From Thermoplasmata archaeon (GTDB lineage Archaea; Thermoplasmatota; Thermoplasmata; Lutacidiplasmatales; UBA184): DNA of 64,000 nucleotides. Location of the stretch: assembly GCA_021802125.1 (NCBI GenBank), contig JAKAAX010000001.1:62001-126000 (forward strand), in the 5' to 3' direction. Under the pieces are notes generated by a model. That model worked only from the letters and a program-made list of their open reading frames with translations. It had not been told where the DNA came from and did not search any database. The position numbers and the translations under genes were made by a program. Below, in pieces: positions 26,051 to 35,975 of the stretch. The first letter of the stretch is position 1. Every line of letters begins with the position of its first letter.

Positions 26051-29000
26051 CTACCTGCGGCCGCCGTACGGGTCCGGGGCGCGCGCGTCCGAGCCCGCGC
26101 CTCCCGTGTTCATGGCGGAACCCGGTGGACCGGCCATCGGTACGGCCTGGTAGGAGGGGGGCGCCGATCCGCCGTAGCCCGGTTGCATGGGCTCCGCCTG
26201 GTACTCCGTCGCCGGAGGCGGGGCCTTCGGGTGACGACGGATCACGAGGACGGCGATCAGTGCGACCAGAAGCACGACGACCACCAGGAGCAGGAGGAGG
26301 TCGGTCATGGAGAGACCGAAGGGTCCGTTGCTCGGCTGGCTCTGAGAGGAAGTGGAGCCGACCGTGATCGTGAGCGCGGCCTCGGCGTGGTGACCGGCCG
26401 TGTCGCTAGCGTTGACGGTGACGGTGTAGGACCCCGTGTTCTGGTAGGTGTGGGAGACCTGGATCCCCGTCTCCGTCGCGGAGTTGTCCCCGAAGGCCCA
26501 GGTGTAGGTGTAGGGCCCGGTGCCACCGGAGGCGGCCGCCGCGAGATTGACGGCGAGGGGCGCGGGACCGGAGAGCGGGCTCGCGGTCAGGGCGACGGAC
26601 ATGGGGTTCGTCCCGCCTCCCGTAGCCGCGATGACATCGACCCCGAGCTGTTCGGCCTGCGTCACACCCGCGGAGTCGTTCACCCAGAGGGTGACGATGT
26701 ACTGCCCGACCGCGCTGTAGGTGTGCGTGGCGCTCGAACCGGTGGACGAGGCCGACCCGTCGCCCCAGTGCCAGGAGAGCGTGTAGGGAGCGGTCCCTCC
26801 GCTCGCGGACCCGGTGCACGGGACGGTGAGGGGTACGACCCCCGCCAGCGGGGTGCACGTCGCATGGGGCGTCAGCGGCCCGCCGGAAGCCCCGGTGACG
26901 GTGATCGGCTGCCCGGAGACCTGCTTCGTGTTGCTCGGGCTCGCGGAATCGTAGACGGTCAGGGTGGGAGTGTAGGGCCCTCCGACCGTCGTGTAGGTGT
27001 AGGTGTAGCTTGGGGCAGCCCCGTTCTGGGTCAGGGGCGTGCTCCCGTCCCCGAAGTTCCAGACGTCCGTGTAGGGCCCTTTGCCTCCCGAAACGGTCCC
27101 GGTGAACGTCACGGAAAGGGGCGATGCCCCGCCCGTGGACGTCTGACTGAAGGAGGCGGTGAGCGGGCTCGAGAGGCTTCCGACACTGATGCTGGAGGTC
27201 AGGATCACGGGCTGGGCGGGACCGTTGGTGATGGTCAGCGTGAGGGTCCCGGTCTGCACGGTGGTCCCCGCGGTGAACACCGTCGTGTTGCTGGGTCCCG
27301 AGGTGGACGACAGGGTCCCCAGGGTGCTGGGAGAGAGGCTCCACGCGTAGTTGTTACCGGACGTCATCGGGCTGCCGTACTGGTCCAGCCCCTGGGCGTA
27401 GAACGTCTGGGTCCCTCCGGCGATGACCCCGATGGTCACGGGGTTGAGCGTGCCCGAGGTGAGCGTGGGAGGGGCGTTGGTGATCTGGACCGACGAGCAG
27501 CCCATCTTGGTCACCGAGTTCCAAGTGACGTTGAGACAGACCGTATCCCAGCCCGTCGTGGTCTTGGCCGTGAACGACACGGCTGTGCCGCTGGTGGTGT
27601 TCAGAGAGCCGAGCGCAGTGGAACTCACGCTCCAGGTGAAAGTGGCGGACGGAGGGTAGACGTTCCCTCCAGTGCTCGTCGTGGCTAAGCCGTGCAGGCT
27701 CACCGAGGAGGCCGTGTTGACGCTGGTGGTGGACGGGGTCACGCTGGAGGAGGCGAGCGTGGTGGACGCGGTCACGTACACCGGAGTGCAAGCGAAGATC
27801 GTCGTGCTCCCGTAGGTCGCGTTCTCGCACAGGTTCCCGTTCGACGCGGTGGACGCGGCGGTGAAGGTGGGGGTCTGGCTGGTCAAGGACGAGAGGCTCC
27901 CGACCGAGGTGGGGGTGAGCGCCCAGGCGAAGGTCGCCCCGGTGATGGCATTCCCGTTCTGGTCAGTCGCGCTCGCGGAGAGGGAGACGGTCCCCGAGGG
28001 AGTGGTCGACACCGGGCTCGGGGTGATCGCGGTGCTCGTCAGGACCGGGGTCGAGGGCAGCCCGTTGTTGCAGGGCACTCGGGGGTCCAGGCAGCGCCAC
28101 ACCGGCTCGAGAGGATTCCCCTCGGCGAGCTGGTCGTTCTGCTGCATCGGGAACGTCATCTTCGTGAGCGAGGAGCTGAAGATGCCCGGGTTGACGTTGA
28201 GCTCGACACGCTCCATCACCGCGAGGACGTTGGAGGTGTTGAACGTCTGGTGGACGACGTTGCCGCAGGGGCCCGTGGTGATCCCGCAGGATGCGGGGTT
28301 GGGGTTCCCGGTCTTCGCGACGGAGGGAGGAGCGACCAGAACGAACGGGAACCGGCGCCCATTGTTCAGGTGGTCAGGACCGTTCTGACCGTTCTGCGTA
28401 TCGTCCTCGCTAATGGCGATCACGGTGCTCTTCGCCCAGGCGGTGTTGTTCTCGACGGCCTGGACGATCAGGTTCATCGACTGGTCGTTCCACTGGATGC
28501 ACGTGTCGTAGGAGGAGGAGGTGCAGGAGGGGCCCGGGTGGTCGTCGAAGAGCTCGATGAAGGTGTAGGTGGGAAGCCCGTAGTCCTTCACATAGCTGTC
28601 GAAGGCGTAGGCCGGGTACTGGTCGTTCATCGTCGTGAGGCCGAACCCGCTGCAGGAGTACTGACAGGCGAAGAGCATCTGGGGGATGTGGGTCGTAGGG
28701 TTCGTGATCGGTGGGAGCGGGTTCACCGAACCGCTCGTGGAGTTGGTCCACCATCCGTTGGACCCCGTGCACGTCGGGTACTCGACCGCGACGCTGTTCC
28801 CAGGAAGGCTCCCGGGGATGCTACGAGCCGTGCTCCCGGAACAACCGGGGCTGCTCAGCTCCCAGACGATGTCACCGATGGAGAGGAAGGGAAGGGTCGT
28901 GGTGGACTGGGGGACGTTCGTGCCCATGAACCGGTCGAAGATCGTCCCGTCGCTGGGGTAACTCTGCGAGCCGCTGTCGGGGCTCCAGGAGCAGGAACCG

Positions 29001-29518
29001 GCCTGCACGCTCGAGCTGTTGTAGATCCCCCACTGGGTGGTGGAACCGGTGCCCTGGACGGTGTTGCTGCAGGAGTCCGAGCCGCCGTTGACGTCGGCCG
29101 CGAACAGGTAAGCGTGCGCCTGAGCGGAGTACGGGTCGACCGAGGAGTACATGTTGTCGAAGACGGTGTTCTGACGAGCGTACTGGTGGAGGAACGGGAC
29201 GTCGGCGATGTGGTTGGTGGTCGCGATGTGGTTCGCCCCGTAGTTGCAGGTGTCGTTGATGGTGGAGAAGCAGTCGCCGAGGTAATCGTCGAAGACGTGG
29301 TTCTCACGGACGATGTAGACGAAGTGGGTGAGGTTGGTGGGGAAGAGGGGCAGGCCCGAGACGAGAGGGGTGGCGTCGAAGGGTGCGCTTCCTCCCGTAG
29401 GGGCAGAGCCCTGAGCGGTGGGGGGTGTGGCGGTGGCGAACCCCACCGCCCCCGATGTGAGGGTGATGAACGCAAGCATGACGGCGATGGCACCCCACAG
29501 TCTGAGCGAGATTTGCAT
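26051..29518 (-). CDS. Secreted phosphoesterase with Ig-like and PKD repeats, membrane anchored
   Basis: A 1155-residue surface enzyme. A signal peptide (LWGAIAVMLAFITLTSGAVG) leads into a phosphoesterase domain of the PF04185 type (about 60-500; phospholipase C/acid phosphatase family): HFVYIVRENHVFDDYLGD, DVPFLHQYARQNTVFDNMYS, AISEDDTQNG and GRRFPFVLVAP are recognisable landmarks. Then come three Ig-like (Big-type) repeats containing SSTAxGSL and similar blocks, three PKD domains with FGDG/WGDG cores, a membrane helix (LLLLLVVVVLLVALIAVLVI) and a cytoplasmic Pro/Tyr/Gly tail. It probably hydrolyses phosphomonoesters or phospholipids outside the cell. The ATG at 29518 is placed about 45 nt after a strong TATA box; earlier ATG codons overlap that box. 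Confidence 0.9.
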   Translation of the reverse strand: MQISLRLWGAIAVMLAFITLTSGAVGFATATPPTAQGSAPTGGSAPFDATPLVSGLPLFPTNLTHFVYIVRENHVFDDYLGDCFSTINDTCNYGANHIATTNHIADVPFLHQYARQNTVFDNMYSSVDPYSAQAHAYLFAADVNGGSDSCSNTVQGTGSTTQWGIYNSSSVQAGSCSWSPDSGSQSYPSDGTIFDRFMGTNVPQSTTTLPFLSIGDIVWELSSPGCSGSTARSIPGSLPGNSVAVEYPTCTGSNGWWTNSTSGSVNPLPPITNPTTHIPQMLFACQYSCSGFGLTTMNDQYPAYAFDSYVKDYGLPTYTFIELFDDHPGPSCTSSSYDTCIQWNDQSMNLIVQAVENNTAWAKSTVIAISEDDTQNGQNGPDHLNNGRRFPFVLVAPPSVAKTGNPNPASCGITTGPCGNVVHQTFNTSNVLAVMERVELNVNPGIFSSSLTKMTFPMQQNDQLAEGNPLEPVWRCLDPRVPCNNGLPSTPVLTSTAITPSPVSTTPSGTVSLSASATDQNGNAITGATFAWALTPTSVGSLSSLTSQTPTFTAASTASNGNLCENATYGSTTIFACTPVYVTASTTLASSSVTPSTTSVNTASSVSLHGLATTSTGGNVYPPSATFTWSVSSTALGSLNTTSGTAVSFTAKTTTGWDTVCLNVTWNSVTKMGCSSVQITNAPPTLTSGTLNPVTIGVIAGGTQTFYAQGLDQYGSPMTSGNNYAWSLSPSTLGTLSSTSGPSNTTVFTAGTTVQTGTLTLTITNGPAQPVILTSSISVGSLSSPLTASFSQTSTGGASPLSVTFTGTVSGGKGPYTDVWNFGDGSTPLTQNGAAPSYTYTYTTVGGPYTPTLTVYDSASPSNTKQVSGQPITVTGASGGPLTPHATCTPLAGVVPLTVPCTGSASGGTAPYTLSWHWGDGSASSTGSSATHTYSAVGQYIVTLWVNDSAGVTQAEQLGVDVIAATGGGTNPMSVALTASPLSGPAPLAVNLAAAASGGTGPYTYTWAFGDNSATETGIQVSHTYQNTGSYTVTVNASDTAGHHAEAALTITVGSTSSQSQPSNGPFGLSMTDLLLLLVVVVLLVALIAVLVIRRHPKAPPPATEYQAEPMQPGYGGSAPPSYQAVPMAGPPGSAMNTGGAGSDARAPDPYGGRR

Positions 29519-29559
29519 GTTCGACCCCGTAGCGGTTCGGGTTTCGACCTGATTTGCCA

Positions 29560-29568
29560 TATATAATC
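29560..29568 (-). promoter_or_regulatory. Strong TATA box of the phosphoesterase gene
   Basis: ATTATATA on the minus strand is the most consensus-like archaeal TATA element in the window. A start about 26 nt downstream leaves a roughly 20-nt leader before the ATG at 29518 and excludes the in-frame ATG at 29560 as start. Confidence 0.65.
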
Positions 29569-29664
29569 TAGGTCCGCGGAAGAACAGGCCCTGGAACGAA
29601 AGCGAGCGCCAGGTCTCGATTTTCGAAGGGGACCGGTCCGGCACGGATGCGCCGGGACCCGGGC

Positions 29665-30987
29665 TCAACGAGAGCCCACGAACCTTTTCCGGGACCGATA
29701 GCGCGCGCGACCCTTCAGCGCGTTCATCTCCCGGTTCTCAGAGGGCCCAGGAGGACCGCGCGGTCCTCGCCGTCGGGGACCGGAGAGCCAGAAGATGGCC
29801 AGGGAGGCGAGAAGCCCCACGAGCATGGCGGGGAGGAGGACGAAGCGGAGATCGTCGGCGGACGGAGGGAACGTGCAAGAGGCACCTCCCTCGATACCGG
29901 GGACGTCAAACGAGGAGACCCCTGCGTCCCGGGTGTACCAAGCGACACCGTCCCCGACTGCGACCCCCGTCGACGCGTTGTAGAACGCGAAGCCGTAGAT
30001 CTCCGGGATCTGAGGGACCCCTTCCTCCATCCAGCAGCCCCCGCCGTCCGTCGTGTAGAACAGGTTCGCATCCTGGGCCGCCGCCCACCCCGTCTGGCTC
30101 CCTTGAACTGCGAGCGCTTCTGACCGCTGGGCCGAGGCCAGCTGCAACACCGACCAGTTGGTGCCGTCGCTCGTCTCGAAGAAGAGGTCCTGCACTCCGA
30201 GCATCCATGCCTGGGTCGGCCCGGTCGCCACGAGGGCGCTCGAATCGGTGGGCTGCCCCCCGGTGATCCCAGGGGCCCAGTGCACTCCCCCGTCCGAAGT
30301 GTAGAACACCTGACCCGGGGTGGCCCCGCCCTCTACCCAGCCGTGGAGAGGGTCGAAGAACGCCACGCTTCGTAGCTGCGTGCCCACCGGGGTCGCAACC
30401 TGCGTCCAGTCCTGTCCCCGGTCGCGACTAAGGAACAGGCCGCTCGAGGTGGCTGCGTAGGCGAACCAGGACGCGGAAGAGTCGGGGAACGCGAGGTCGG
30501 TGACGTTCCCCGTCAACCCAGTGGTGCTCGCCGGGGACCAGGTGAGCCCGCCATCGACGGACCTCAGGACGGTCGCGTCCCCCCCTGCGGCCCAAAGGGT
30601 TCCGCCAGGGTCGCGGGCGATGGTGTTCAGGTCGACCGTCGGTGCCGGGTCGGTCACCGGCGTCCAAGAAACGCCGGCGTTCGTCGACCGTAGGATCGTT
30701 CCGAGGTTGCCCACCGTGACCACGATCTGGGCGTCCCAGAACGCGGCGGCCCAGAGGCTGACCTCGGACGTGGTGACGTTCGACGGCACGATGCCTCCCG
30801 TCCAGCCACAGGAGCTGGACCCGCAGAACGGGACACCGGATCCTGCCCGCGCGGCAGGTAGAGACACCTCGCCCCCGGCAATGAGCAGAAGTCCCAGTGC
30901 GATCGAGAATGCGAGCTGCAGAGCCCGGGGGGAACGCGCCCCCCGGTCGGCGGCCGCCAACGTCCTGCCCGTCTTGGAGGCGAACAC
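29665..30987 (-). CDS. Membrane-anchored beta-propeller protein with Asp-box (BNR/Ycf48-like) repeats
   Basis: A 440-residue secreted protein. After an N-terminal hydrophobic segment (LQLAFSIALGLLLIAGGEV) there are about six to seven four-stranded blades with the Asp-box pattern SxDGGxxW: RSTNAGVSWTPV, RSVDGGLTWSPA, SRDRGQDWTQV, TSDGGVHWAPG, TTDGGGCWMEE. The fold resembles sialidase-like and Ycf48-like propellers but no catalytic set can be assigned. A membrane helix (LLPAMLVGLLASLAIFWL) close to the end is followed by a basic tail. It starts with GTG and lies 27 bp after queE, possibly sharing its transcript. Confidence 0.8.
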   Translation of the reverse strand: MFASKTGRTLAAADRGARSPRALQLAFSIALGLLLIAGGEVSLPAARAGSGVPFCGSSSCGWTGGIVPSNVTTSEVSLWAAAFWDAQIVVTVGNLGTILRSTNAGVSWTPVTDPAPTVDLNTIARDPGGTLWAAGGDATVLRSVDGGLTWSPASTTGLTGNVTDLAFPDSSASWFAYAATSSGLFLSRDRGQDWTQVATPVGTQLRSVAFFDPLHGWVEGGATPGQVFYTSDGGVHWAPGITGGQPTDSSALVATGPTQAWMLGVQDLFFETSDGTNWSVLQLASAQRSEALAVQGSQTGWAAAQDANLFYTTDGGGCWMEEGVPQIPEIYGFAFYNASTGVAVGDGVAWYTRDAGVSSFDVPGIEGGASCTFPPSADDLRFVLLPAMLVGLLASLAIFWLSGPRRRGPRGPPGPSENREMNALKGRARYRSRKRFVGSR

Positions 30988-31014
30988 CCGAACCCCCTCC
31001 CGCTCCTCACCCGA

Positions 31015-31644
31015 CTACTTGCCGCGCACGTCGCCCCAGAGGAGTTTGTGCTCCTGAAGCATCACGCGGGCGTCGAGATGGTCCGCGAGGACCCAGTCGG
31101 CGAAGGGACCCGGCGGTGCGCCCCAGACGGGCTGGATCACGGTCTGGGCCTTGAACGGTCTCTCCTCGATGACGCGCTTCGCGTAGTCGTAGTCCGCACG
31201 GTCCGCAACCACGAACTTCACGACGTCCTTGCTGCGGAGGAGCGGGAGGTTCTCCCAGCACATCCGTCGCTCCATCCGTGAGGAGGGGCACTTCACGTCA
31301 AGGCTGATGGTCGTCCGGGCGAGGGGCAGGTACGCCGAGACGTCCAACGATCCGCCCGTCTCGATCACGGTGTGGTACCCTGCCAACGAGAGCCTTCGGA
31401 CGAGCTCCACGCTCTCCCGCTGAAGGAGGGGTTCGCCCCCGGTGAGGCAGACGTACCGGGTCCTGTGACCGGCCACCTCCTCGAGCACGGAGGGGATGCT
31501 GCGCTCCTTCCCGGGGCCGAAGGAGTAGGTCGTGTCGCACCAGGCGCAGCGCAGGTTGCATCGCGCCGTCCGGATGAAGCTCGTGCGAAGCCCGGTCGTC
31601 GGGCCTTCTCCCTGCAGGGAATGGAAGATCTCGATGATGCGCAT
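31015..31644 (-). CDS. queE: 7-carboxy-7-deazaguanine synthase (radical SAM)
   Basis: The 209-residue enzyme makes the deazaguanine ring for archaeosine/queuosine modification of tRNA. The radical-SAM cysteines are C29, C33 and C36 in CNLRCAWCDTTYSFGPG, the short cluster motif of QueE, preceded by the diagnostic SLQGEGPTTG and followed by CLTGGEPLLQ and SLDVKCPSS. The length is normal. It is divergent from leuS and upstream of the propeller gene. Confidence 0.93.
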   Translation of the reverse strand: MRIIEIFHSLQGEGPTTGLRTSFIRTARCNLRCAWCDTTYSFGPGKERSIPSVLEEVAGHRTRYVCLTGGEPLLQRESVELVRRLSLAGYHTVIETGGSLDVSAYLPLARTTISLDVKCPSSRMERRMCWENLPLLRSKDVVKFVVADRADYDYAKRVIEERPFKAQTVIQPVWGAPPGPFADWVLADHLDARVMLQEHKLLWGDVRGK

Positions 31645-31704
31645 GGTGAGGGAACGACCGGCGAGCGAGGAGGCGCGACCCGTCGGGCTTCAGCCTCGAG
31701 ATAG

Positions 31705-31712
31705 AGATATAG
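31705..31712. promoter_or_regulatory. A/T-rich element shared by divergent queE and leuS
   Basis: AGATATAG lies about 29 nt before the leuS ATG (31738); the complement gives CTATATCT about 64 nt before the queE ATG (31644). A GAGGAGGG ribosome-binding site at 31722-31729 precedes leuS, so the actual start of that transcript may be upstream of this element. Confidence 0.4.
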
Positions 31713-31737
31713 GCACGGGTAGAGGAGGGGTGCCGCC

Positions 31738-34665
31738 ATGACCGAGGAGCTCCAGGATAGGGAGCGTCGCTGGCAGGAGCGCTGGAGGGCGGACGCGCTG
31801 GGGGTGGCCAAAGCGCAGCCGGGACGGCCGAAGTTCTCCTTGGTCTTCGCCTACCCCGGGACGTCCGGGTTCATGCACGTGGGCCACATGCGTGGCTACA
31901 CCTTCGCCGACATGATCGCGCGGTACCACCGCATGAAGGGGGAGGAGGTCTTCTTCCCCGCCGGGACCCACGCGAGCGGTCTCCCATCGGTCGTCTTCTC
32001 GGGGAAGGTGGCGAAGCGGGACCCGGACACGATCGAGACGCTCCGGCAGTGGGGGGCCGACGACGCGACCCTCTCGACGCTCGAGGACCCCACCCACGCC
32101 GCGCATTTCCTGGCGGGGACGTACTGGACCGTCTGGGAGAGGTTCGGCCTGCTCATGGACCGGACCGCGGACGTCGCCACGATCGATCCGGACTATCAAC
32201 AGTTCATCCGATGGCAGTTCCTCCGGCTCCAGAAGCTCGGACACCTGGTGCAGAAGCCCTACTTCGCGTCGGTCTGCCCCCGCTCGGGCCCCGTCAGCGT
32301 CGACCCTTCGGAGACCGACCTTGATCGCGGCGGCAACGCGGAGATCGTGACCTACACCGCGCTTCCCTTCCGGCTGCCCGACGGGCGGTTCCTGCTCTGC
32401 GCGACGCTGCGCCCGGAGACGGTCTACGGCGTGACGAACCTCTGGGTGGCGCCGGGCTCTACGCTGAGGGAGTGGACGCACGGGGGTAGGACGTACCTGG
32501 CCACCGAGGAAGGCGCCCAGAAGCTGCTCGACCAGGTGGGCGGAGAGAAAGGAGGCACTGTCGCCGCCTCGTCCCTGGTCCAGGCGCTCGCCGAAGCCCC
32601 GCTCACGGGGGAGAAGGTCCCGGTGCTGGAGAGCCGCCTCGTCGATCCACAGGTAGGAACGGGAGTGGTCATGTCCGTTCCTGCGCACGCCCCGGCCGAC
32701 TGGGTCGCCCTCCAGGAAGCACCGCCGGAGGTGCGCGACCCCCTGCTCGCCCGGGCAAAGGTCCTGCTCGAGCTGCCCGAAGCCTCGCTGGCGCCCTCCG
32801 AGCGCGAGCTCTTCAAAGGCGAGGGACCGCCCGCGGCGCGGGCCGTCCGGTCCATCGGTGTACGAGACCTCGCCGACACCGAGAAGCTGCAGGAGGCGAC
32901 CGAGCGCGTCTACCGCGCCGAGCACGCCCACGGGGTCATGACCGTACTCGGGCACGAGGGAGAGGGCGTGGAGAAGGCGCGGGTCCGGGTGGCCGCGACG
33001 GCCACCGAACGCGCCGGCGCGCTCGAGGTCCGCGAGTTCTCCGAACCGGTCATCTGCCGATGTGGCGAGAAGATCATCATCAAGCGGGTCCCGGACCAGT
33101 GGTTCCTGGCCTACGGGAACCCCGAATGGAAGTCCCGGGTCAAGGCGCACCTGGCGCACATGAAGATCTACCCGCCGGAGTACGCCGCGGAGCTCCCGGG
33201 CATCCTGGACTGGTTCGAGGACCGACCTGCCGTCCGACAGGGAAAGTGGCTGGGCACTCCGTTCCCCCTGGACACTCGGTGGATCATCGAGCCCATCGCG
33301 GACTCGACGTTCTACCCCGCGTACTACGTGGTGCGACGCTTCGTGAGCTCGAAGCGGCTCTCCGTCGAACAGCTCACCCCCGAGTTCTTCGACCGCGTCT
33401 TCGCCGGGGAAGGCGACGGGGAGAGTTCCGTGCCCACCGCCCTCATGGACGAGGTCCGCCGGGACTTCCTGTACTTCTATCCCCTCGACCTCAACCTGGG
33501 AGGGAAGGAGCACAAGCGGGTCCACTTCCCACCGTTCGTCTACAACCACGTGGCCTTGCTCCCCCCCGACCTCCGACCGAAGGGGATCCTGGTCTACTGG
33601 TGGATCACCGGTCACAAGGCCAAGCTCTCGAAGAAGGACGTGAAGGGGGGGGCTGTCCCCTCCGTGGACCGCGCGTTGGAGACGTGGGGGGCGGATGGGA
33701 TGCGCCTCTACTACGCCATCGCGTCGACGAGCTCCCAGGACGTCGAGTGGGACGAGGGCACCTGCGCACGCGCGGGGGACCGGGCCCAGGAAGTGCTCCG
33801 CCTCCTGCAGTCGCTCCTGGTCCCGGGGACCTCGTGGGAGATCCCCCCACTCGACCTCACCTCGCACGCCGACCGGTGGTTCTCGAGCACGATGGCCCAG
33901 GCGGTCCTCCGGGTGCGAGAGGCGTACGAGGCCAACGACCTCCGAGGCGCCGCGGAGACGAGCTTCGTCGAGGTCCCCGCGATGCTGCGGAAGTACCGCG
34001 CGCGCGGAGGGGAGAATGCGGTGCTGCTGCAGGCGGCCGGGAGCCTCTGGGTCCGCCTGGTCTCTCCCATCACCCCTCATCTCGCCGAGGAGGCCGCGAG
34101 CGGAAGGGCCCCCGGTCTCGTGACCGGAGCCCCCTTCCCGAAGGGGGACGAGCTGCAGAGCTTCCCCGAGGCCGTCGCACGCGAGGAGATGATCGACCGG
34201 CTCGAGGAGGACATCGCGTCGCTCCTGAAGGCCTGGAAGAGCCCCGTCTCCGACCTTCGGGTCTTCGTGGCCGCCAAGTGGAAAGGCGTGGCCGAGTCGG
34301 CGCTCCGCAGCGCCCTGAAGGCCGGTACGGCTCCGGACCTGGGGAGCGTGATGAAGGCCCTGCGCTCGATCGATGCCCTCAAGCCCCACCTGGGGGAGGT
34401 CCCCGCCTGGCTCAAGCTCTACGACCTGCGGGAGATGGCTGCCGCTGCGGCAGCGTCTTCGACCGAACCCGTCCCCCTCCTCTCTCCGGGGGAAGAGCTC
34501 TCCACCTGGCGTGCCAGCGCCCCCTACCTGTCCTCGAAGTTCGGGCTGAAGGGGGTCGACGTGCATCCGGAGGAGGATGCCGGTGCCGCGGACCCGAAGG
34601 GCCGGCGCCATCGCGCGCGGCCGGGCCGCCCCGCCCTCTTCCTGACCGAGGGCCCCTCGAGCTGA
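31738..34665 (+). CDS. leuS: Leucyl-tRNA synthetase, archaeal type
   Basis: A 975-residue class I synthetase of the archaeal/eukaryotic LeuRS length. The HIGH motif appears as HVGH in AYPGTSGFMHVGHMRGYT, the CP1 editing domain has CATLRPETVYGVTNLWVAPG and MSVPAHAPADW, and the KMSKS-like loop is unusual: HKAKLSKKDVKGG, i.e. KLSKK instead of KMSKS. WGADGMRLYYAIAS follows as expected. The C-terminal domain is intact to residue 975. A strong GAGGAGGG ribosome-binding site precedes the ATG. Confidence 0.93.
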   Translation: MTEELQDRERRWQERWRADALGVAKAQPGRPKFSLVFAYPGTSGFMHVGHMRGYTFADMIARYHRMKGEEVFFPAGTHASGLPSVVFSGKVAKRDPDTIETLRQWGADDATLSTLEDPTHAAHFLAGTYWTVWERFGLLMDRTADVATIDPDYQQFIRWQFLRLQKLGHLVQKPYFASVCPRSGPVSVDPSETDLDRGGNAEIVTYTALPFRLPDGRFLLCATLRPETVYGVTNLWVAPGSTLREWTHGGRTYLATEEGAQKLLDQVGGEKGGTVAASSLVQALAEAPLTGEKVPVLESRLVDPQVGTGVVMSVPAHAPADWVALQEAPPEVRDPLLARAKVLLELPEASLAPSERELFKGEGPPAARAVRSIGVRDLADTEKLQEATERVYRAEHAHGVMTVLGHEGEGVEKARVRVAATATERAGALEVREFSEPVICRCGEKIIIKRVPDQWFLAYGNPEWKSRVKAHLAHMKIYPPEYAAELPGILDWFEDRPAVRQGKWLGTPFPLDTRWIIEPIADSTFYPAYYVVRRFVSSKRLSVEQLTPEFFDRVFAGEGDGESSVPTALMDEVRRDFLYFYPLDLNLGGKEHKRVHFPPFVYNHVALLPPDLRPKGILVYWWITGHKAKLSKKDVKGGAVPSVDRALETWGADGMRLYYAIASTSSQDVEWDEGTCARAGDRAQEVLRLLQSLLVPGTSWEIPPLDLTSHADRWFSSTMAQAVLRVREAYEANDLRGAAETSFVEVPAMLRKYRARGGENAVLLQAAGSLWVRLVSPITPHLAEEAASGRAPGLVTGAPFPKGDELQSFPEAVAREEMIDRLEEDIASLLKAWKSPVSDLRVFVAAKWKGVAESALRSALKAGTAPDLGSVMKALRSIDALKPHLGEVPAWLKLYDLREMAAAAAASSTEPVPLLSPGEELSTWRASAPYLSSKFGLKGVDVHPEEDAGAADPKGRRHRARPGRPALFLTEGPSS

Positions 34666-34683
34666 GGAAGGGCGTTCCCGGTC

Positions 34684-35868
34684 CTAGAACTTTCGGGTGC
34701 GGCCACGGCCGAGCTCGTCCGAGAGGGCGCTCAGGATCCGCTCCCCGTACTCCTTGTTCCCGGAGAAAGGGTAGACGGGTGGCACCTCGCCCCAGGTCTG
34801 AGGGGCGAGGTCTCCGGTCCGCCGCTCGAACTCCTCCCGCCAGTCCTTCGGTGTAGGGTCACGGTCCGACGTGCCGAATCGCCGGCCTGCCAGGATTCCC
34901 GCGGCCCGCGCGAGCGTTCTGGACACCGACGAGGCCAGGTAGCCGCCGCCCCCGGTCTCCAGCAGTCGGCCGCCGCACAGCTCGTGGGAGAGCTCGTGGA
35001 GCGTCGTGATCGCGTGGTCGTAGGCCGCGGGCGTGAACTGCAGGTGGGAGAGCGGGTCGCCGGCGTGGGCATCGACCCCGGTCTGAAGGACGATGAGCTC
35101 GGGCTTGAACTCCCGGAGCAGCGGAGGGACGACCCGGTCGAAGAGAGGAAGGAAGGCGGTATCTCCAGCTCCGGGCGGAAGGGGGACGTTCACCTTGAGC
35201 CCCTTTCCGTCCCCTTCGCCGGTCTCGTAAACGAATCCCGTGCCCGGGAACAACGTCCGGCCATCCTGGTGGAAGTCGATGTCGAGGACCCGTCCGTCAT
35301 CGTAGAAACCGTACATCACCCCGTCTCCGTGGTGGGCATCGATGTCGACGTAGGCCACGCGCGAGAGGTGGAACGGGCCATCCAGGGCGCTCTTGATCGC
35401 GAGCGCCACGTCATTGTAGATGCAGAAACCCCGGGCCCGGGCCGGCTCGGCGTGGTGAAATCCGCCCGCCGGATTGAACGCATGGTGACCCCGAGAGGAG
35501 AGGACCTCCCCAAGCCCGACGAGGGTGGCCTCCACGATCCGAGCGGTGGCCTCGTGGCACCCGGGAAACCCCGGGGTGTCTCCCCGGTCGAGGAGGACCG
35601 GATGCGGGCTCCGCCCCGCGCTTCGCACGGACTCCAGGAACGGACGCTCGTGGAACCGTAGCAGCTCCTCGTCGGAGGCGACCTCGACCGTGTCCACGCG
35701 CCGGGGAAGGTGGGGGCCGGGCGCGGAGAAGAAGGAGGCGGACTCCAGGAGTCGGACCGAGAGGTGGCGGTTGGCCTGCAAGAAGAGATGGTCGGGTCCG
35801 AAGTTGTAGTCCAGGAAGCGGTCGTCCCAGTACACCGTGAGCGGACAGGTGCTGGGCGCGGGGGTCAT
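34684..35868 (-). CDS. Histone-deacetylase/AcuC-family deacetylase
   Basis: A 394-residue arginase-fold zinc hydrolase. Tandem histidines in GGFHHAEPA, the zinc-ligand motif DIDAHHGDGV, FHQDGRTLFPGTGF and LQTGVDAHAGDPLSHLQF are all present, and a catalytic-type Tyr may lie in GGGGYLASS. The family removes acetyl groups from lysines or small molecules (polyamines, acetoin utilisation). The start ATG at 35868 is inferred from the first conserved strand LTVYWDDRFLDYNFGPDH. It is convergent with leuS, the two stop codons separated by only 18 bp. Confidence 0.9.
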   Translation of the reverse strand: MTPAPSTCPLTVYWDDRFLDYNFGPDHLFLQANRHLSVRLLESASFFSAPGPHLPRRVDTVEVASDEELLRFHERPFLESVRSAGRSPHPVLLDRGDTPGFPGCHEATARIVEATLVGLGEVLSSRGHHAFNPAGGFHHAEPARARGFCIYNDVALAIKSALDGPFHLSRVAYVDIDAHHGDGVMYGFYDDGRVLDIDFHQDGRTLFPGTGFVYETGEGDGKGLKVNVPLPPGAGDTAFLPLFDRVVPPLLREFKPELIVLQTGVDAHAGDPLSHLQFTPAAYDHAITTLHELSHELCGGRLLETGGGGYLASSVSRTLARAAGILAGRRFGTSDRDPTPKDWREEFERRTGDLAPQTWGEVPPVYPFSGNKEYGERILSALSDELGRGRTRKF

Positions 35869-35975
35869 GCGGGAACGGTGACCTCCACCCGTGCGGTTGA
35901 GGATTGCACCCGATGGGAACGATGGCCTGCGCGCGCTCGCGGTGCGCGTGGGGGGGGAGGGGGAGGAGGGGGGGC

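Noticed and set aside
27692..29566. Long frame antisense to the phosphoesterase
   Set aside because: Composition is Gly/Arg/Val only; the other strand carries the conserved phosphoesterase and repeats.
31690..34611. 973-codon frame antisense to leuS
   Set aside because: No conserved motif; leuS on the other strand has full synthetase motifs.
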